DNA of 64,000 nt from Algoriphagus boseongensis. Its GTDB lineage: Bacteria > Bacteroidota > Bacteroidia > Cytophagales > Cyclobacteriaceae. Location of the stretch: positions 558,001 through 622,000 of the forward strand of contig NZ_SNYF01000006.1 in the NCBI RefSeq assembly GCF_004362805.1, read 5' to 3'. The position numbers and the translations under genes are program-made. The notes beneath the pieces are model-generated. The model searched no databases, was not told the DNA's origin, and was given only the letters and a program-made list of their open reading frames with translations. Positions 61,342 to 64,000 of the stretch are shown piece after piece. Every line of letters starts with the position of its first letter. Position 1 is the stretch's first letter.

Positions 61342-62880
61342 ATGTCTAGAGAAGTTCGCGTACGATTCGCCCCATCTCCCACAGGACCACTCCATATCGG
61401 AGGAGTCCGCACCGCCTTATACAATTACCTTTTTGCCAAAAAAATGGGAGGGAAATTCCTTCTCCGAATTGAGGATACCGATCAGGGCAGATTTGTGCCT
61501 GGCGCAGAGGATTACATCAAAGAATCCTTGGAATGGCTGGGAATTGCTCCTGAGGAAAGCCCTTGGAAGCCAGGCGACGTAGGGCCTTATAGACAATCTG
61601 AGCGCAAGGAAATGTACAAGCAGTACGCCTTGGACTTGATTGAGAAAGGTCATGCCTACTATGCTTTTGATACAGCAGAGGAGCTTGAAGCCATGCGAGA
61701 GCGCTTAACTGCTGCACGTGTCGTTCAGCCTCAGTACAATGGCATCACCCGTACTCAGATGAAAAACTCCCTCACACTTCCCGCGGAAGAAGTGAAGGCT
61801 AGATTGGAATCCGGTGATCCCTATGTGATCCGGGTGAAAATCCCTTTGAAAGAGGATGTTCGCTTAAATGATATGATTCGAGGTTGGGTGATGGTGCATA
61901 GCTCTACTTTGGATGACAAAGTGTTGATGAAGTCAGACGGCATGCCTACCTACCACTTGGCAAATATCGTGGATGATCACTTGATGGGAATTACCCATGT
62001 GATCCGGGGAGAGGAATGGTTGCCTTCCGCACCTTTGCACGTGTTGCTTTACAAGTTTTTTGGATGGGAAGATACGATGCCTCAGTTTGCACATTTGCCG
62101 CTTTTGCTGAAGCCGGATGGAAACGGAAAACTCAGCAAGCGCGATGGGGATAAATTGGGCTTCCCTGTTTTCCCATTGAATTGGACAGATCCTTTCTCGG
62201 GAGAAAAATCCCCTGGATTCCGTGAGCAAGGCTATTTGCCAGATGCCTTCCTGAACTTTCTGGCATTTCTAGGTTGGAATCCCGGAGATGATCGGGAAAT
62301 CTTTTCCTTGGAGGAATTGGTGGAAGCATTCTCTGTGGAGCGAATCGGGAAGTCAGGAACCAAGTTTGACATTGCAAAGGCTAAATGGTTCAATGAACAA
62401 TACCTAAGATCTAAGCCAAATTCTGAATTAGTTGAGTTTTTGACGGCATCGGCTCAAATGGAGGATATAGAAATTCCATTGGAAAAGGCTTTTGCCATTA
62501 TTTCCTTGGTCAAAGACCGGGTGACTTTCCCTGATGAACTGTGGAAGGAAAGCCGCTTTGTGATGGTGGCTCCGACTGAATTTGATCAGGAGGTAGCTAC
62601 TAAAAAATGGAATGTCGATGCGGTGAAAGTGCTGAGTAGCTATTCGGTCGCATTGGATGGATTTACCGGAAACTTTGATGCAGTGACTGCGAAAAGCCTT
62701 TTGGAATCCACTGCCGAAGCAGAAGGAATCAAGTTGGGCAAAGTGATGCAAGCTGTCCGATTGGCAGTGACCGGAATGGGTGGTGGGCCCGATTTGATGG
62801 AAGTTTTTGCTATCTTGGGTTCTGTAGAAGTGGCCAAACGAATTCGTTTTGCATTAGATACTTTGACTGTTGTAGCCTGA
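61342..62880 (+). CDS. gltX: Glutamate-tRNA ligase
   Basis: 512 residues from ATG 61342 (MSREVRVRFAPSPTGPLHIGGVRTALYNY), with HIGG in place of HIGH; a TTG at 61333 would add three residues. FLLRIEDTDQGRF, FAHLPLLLKPDGNGKLSKRDGDK (KLSKR as KMSKS), and the helical anticodon-binding end. Class I synthetase. One base separates it from the next small gene. Confidence 0.96.
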   Translation: MSREVRVRFAPSPTGPLHIGGVRTALYNYLFAKKMGGKFLLRIEDTDQGRFVPGAEDYIKESLEWLGIAPEESPWKPGDVGPYRQSERKEMYKQYALDLIEKGHAYYAFDTAEELEAMRERLTAARVVQPQYNGITRTQMKNSLTLPAEEVKARLESGDPYVIRVKIPLKEDVRLNDMIRGWVMVHSSTLDDKVLMKSDGMPTYHLANIVDDHLMGITHVIRGEEWLPSAPLHVLLYKFFGWEDTMPQFAHLPLLLKPDGNGKLSKRDGDKLGFPVFPLNWTDPFSGEKSPGFREQGYLPDAFLNFLAFLGWNPGDDREIFSLEELVEAFSVERIGKSGTKFDIAKAKWFNEQYLRSKPNSELVEFLTASAQMEDIEIPLEKAFAIISLVKDRVTFPDELWKESRFVMVAPTEFDQEVATKKWNVDAVKVLSSYSVALDGFTGNFDAVTAKSLLESTAEAEGIKLGKVMQAVRLAVTGMGGGPDLMEVFAILGSVEVAKRIRFALDTLTVVA

Positions 62881-62881
62881 T

Positions 62882-63067
62882 ATGACTAAGAAAAAGAAAA
62901 AAGAAGCTGACCCAAAAGTTCATGAGGAACTCAAAGGGTTTAAGATGGAAATCAACTCTTTTGGAGAGATTTCTTCTACGCTATCTATTGACAAGATTAA
63001 TGAGTTTTTGAATAAAAATGTGGAGGATAAAAAGCTGAAAGATCGGGACGATTTGGATTCAGAATAA
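62882..63067 (+). CDS. Small charged protein downstream of gltX, unknown
   Basis: 61 residues, lysine-rich start (MTKKKKKEADPKVHEEL) followed by FKMEINSFGEISSTLSIDKINEFLNKNVEDKKL. No known domain. One base behind gltX and closed by a terminator, so translated from the same message. The hydrophilic composition suits a cytoplasmic helper protein. Confidence 0.7.
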   Translation: MTKKKKKEADPKVHEELKGFKMEINSFGEISSTLSIDKINEFLNKNVEDKKLKDRDDLDSE

Positions 63068-63097
63068 TGCCTCCTCTGAATTTTGAAAAAGTAAACT

Positions 63098-63125
63098 AAA
63101 AGCTCCTAAATGGAGCTTTTTTTTT
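63098..63125 (+). terminator. Terminator of gltX operon
   Basis: AAAAGCTCC-TAAAT-GGAGCTTTT with a nine-T tail. Confidence 0.9.
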
Positions 63126-63167
63126 ATCTTGTTCCCCCAAGGTGGTTTTGAAACCTAATTCGGATTT

Positions 63168-64000
63168 ATGCGACAATCGTTTTTTACTCTTTTTTTCCTT
63201 TTTTTCATCCAACTGGGTTTTTCTCAGACTTCCAAAATAACCGGTACCCTCAGCAATGAATTAACTGGAGATGCTTTGGTAGATTTTCATGTTTTCATTC
63301 CCAATACGACTTATCAAGCCTTTTCTGATTCCACCGGGAAATTCATTTTGACGGGTATACCGGAGGGGAAATGGGTAATCCAGGTTAGAGGATATGGCTG
63401 GGAAACTTTGGAAAACAAGGTGGTCGTCAAAGCAGGAGTTCCTCTTGATTTGGATTTGAAACTTAGTCCAGAAAGCTCCTTTGCCTCAGCCTCAGACCAA
63501 TTGTCTAAGTCCAAACTTTCCAAATTAGAAGATGAAGTTCGGGAAGCTTTTGTGGGAAAGGACATCAAAGACGAAAGCGTTCATTTCTTAAATCCCGACA
63601 AGCTGATTTTTGAATCTCAGCCTGACAAAACCTATAAAATAGCCTCTGTTGGGCCACTTTTTTTCACAAATAAGGAAACTGGATATCTGGTATCGATCTA
63701 TTTCCAGCCCTTTATTTTGGGTTCTGGGGAAAAAATTCAGCAGACCGTCACTTACTTTGAATTACCCCGAGAAGAAAGCCTAGAGGCTGAAAGACGTAAG
63801 GCCAGATTGGCGGCGTTTCAGCGTAGTCCTCAGAATTATCTTTCCATGTTGATGGAAGGAAAGGCCGAAAATTTTTCATCCAATCCCAATCCAGAAGTAG
63901 CATTTGGACCAAATGGAGGGGATTACTTACTGAGCTTTTCCAAACCAATTCAGGTGGATTTAGGGACTGATATGAAAGGGGTTTTGGATTATTCGGGAGA
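63168..64000 (+). CDS. Secreted protein with carboxypeptidase-regulatory-like domain (partial)
   Basis: ATG at 63168, open to the right edge (about 277 residues visible). Signal peptide MRQSFFTLFFLFFIQLGFSQ. A carboxypeptidase-regulatory-like beta domain covers about 24-100 (ITGTLSNELTGDALVDFHVFIP...IPEGKWVIQVRGYGWETLENKV). After it, no TonB plug appears in the visible part; instead a region rich in K and E (SLEAERRKARLAAFQRSPQNY). It may be a receptor-like or cell-surface protein; the C-terminus is needed to tell. Confidence 0.75.
   Translation, partial: MRQSFFTLFFLFFIQLGFSQTSKITGTLSNELTGDALVDFHVFIPNTTYQAFSDSTGKFILTGIPEGKWVIQVRGYGWETLENKVVVKAGVPLDLDLKLSPESSFASASDQLSKSKLSKLEDEVREAFVGKDIKDESVHFLNPDKLIFESQPDKTYKIASVGPLFFTNKETGYLVSIYFQPFILGSGEKIQQTVTYFELPREESLEAERRKARLAAFQRSPQNYLSMLMEGKAENFSSNPNPEVAFGPNGGDYLLSFSKPIQVDLGTDMKGVLDYSG

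Overview
The window looks like an ordinary chromosomal stretch of a Bacteroidota bacterium, most likely a Cytophagales / Cyclobacteriaceae member such as an Algoriphagus relative. Reasons: promoters of the TTTG-N19/20-TAnnTTTG type, few Shine-Dalgarno sequences, DUF4252 and DUF4249 proteins, a carboxypeptidase-regulatory-domain TonB receptor, a long alanine-rich tail on ribosomal protein S16, an in-frame HEPN-like tail on a siroheme reductase, and bacillithiol synthesis (BshA). The genus is an inference. No phage, IS element, integron or CRISPR array is visible.

Layout. 0-3.7 kb: end of an Fe-S protein gene, tRNA-Phe, then an ECF sigma factor operon with a membrane protein and two secreted DUF4252 proteins, then a secreted two-domain protein with a textbook promoter. 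3.7-8.7 kb (minus): an LpxR-like gene broken by one in-frame stop, an exported flavodoxin-like protein, and two paralogous secreted M14 peptidases, one of which has lost its active site. 8.8-19.8 kb (plus): universal stress protein plus antiporter, ferrochelatase, MFS transporter, UPF0316, TrmN6-like methylase, and a Kelch/IPT lipoprotein, TonB receptor, DUF4249 operon. 19.8-27.7 kb: saccharopine dehydrogenase, cytidine deaminase, esterase, M1 peptidase, MetK, DUF885-like lipoprotein.

27.8-35.7 kb (minus) is a complete assimilatory sulfate reduction locus: an Rrf2 regulator, DUF2061, APS-type CysH, CysD, CysN, then a siroheme sulfite reductase with a HEPN-like tail, CobA and a Met8-like siroheme synthase. 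Two similar palindromes, one before DUF2061-cysH and one before the reductase, look like operators of the Rrf2 regulator. A terminator-like hairpin before the second splits the locus into two units. 35.7-40.6 kb (minus): HtpG, an epimerase, an FA2H-like fatty acid hydroxylase, BshA. 40.8-57.3 kb: M24 peptidase, PyrD, FtsK, LolA, CvpA, YqeY, PdxJ, hydrolases, cysteine desulfurase, GlmM, MazG, RidA, FumC and a cNMP-binding patatin. 57.4-64 kb: tRNA-Arg, the rpsP-rimM-trmD-rplS cluster, a ParDE toxin-antitoxin pair with a palindromic operator, GltX and a partial secreted protein.

The most unusual structure is in intercistronic gaps. Long gaps (about 120-210 bp) between co-directional genes, especially in the sulfate locus and at mazG-ridA and pdxJ-hydrolase, are filled with short repeated words in a fixed order. 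One family begins at or in the stop codon of the upstream gene; another (CTCGTAAATCGTA) sits 20 or 21 bases before the start codon of the downstream gene in three separate places on both strands. This is reported as the main candidate for an undescribed system.
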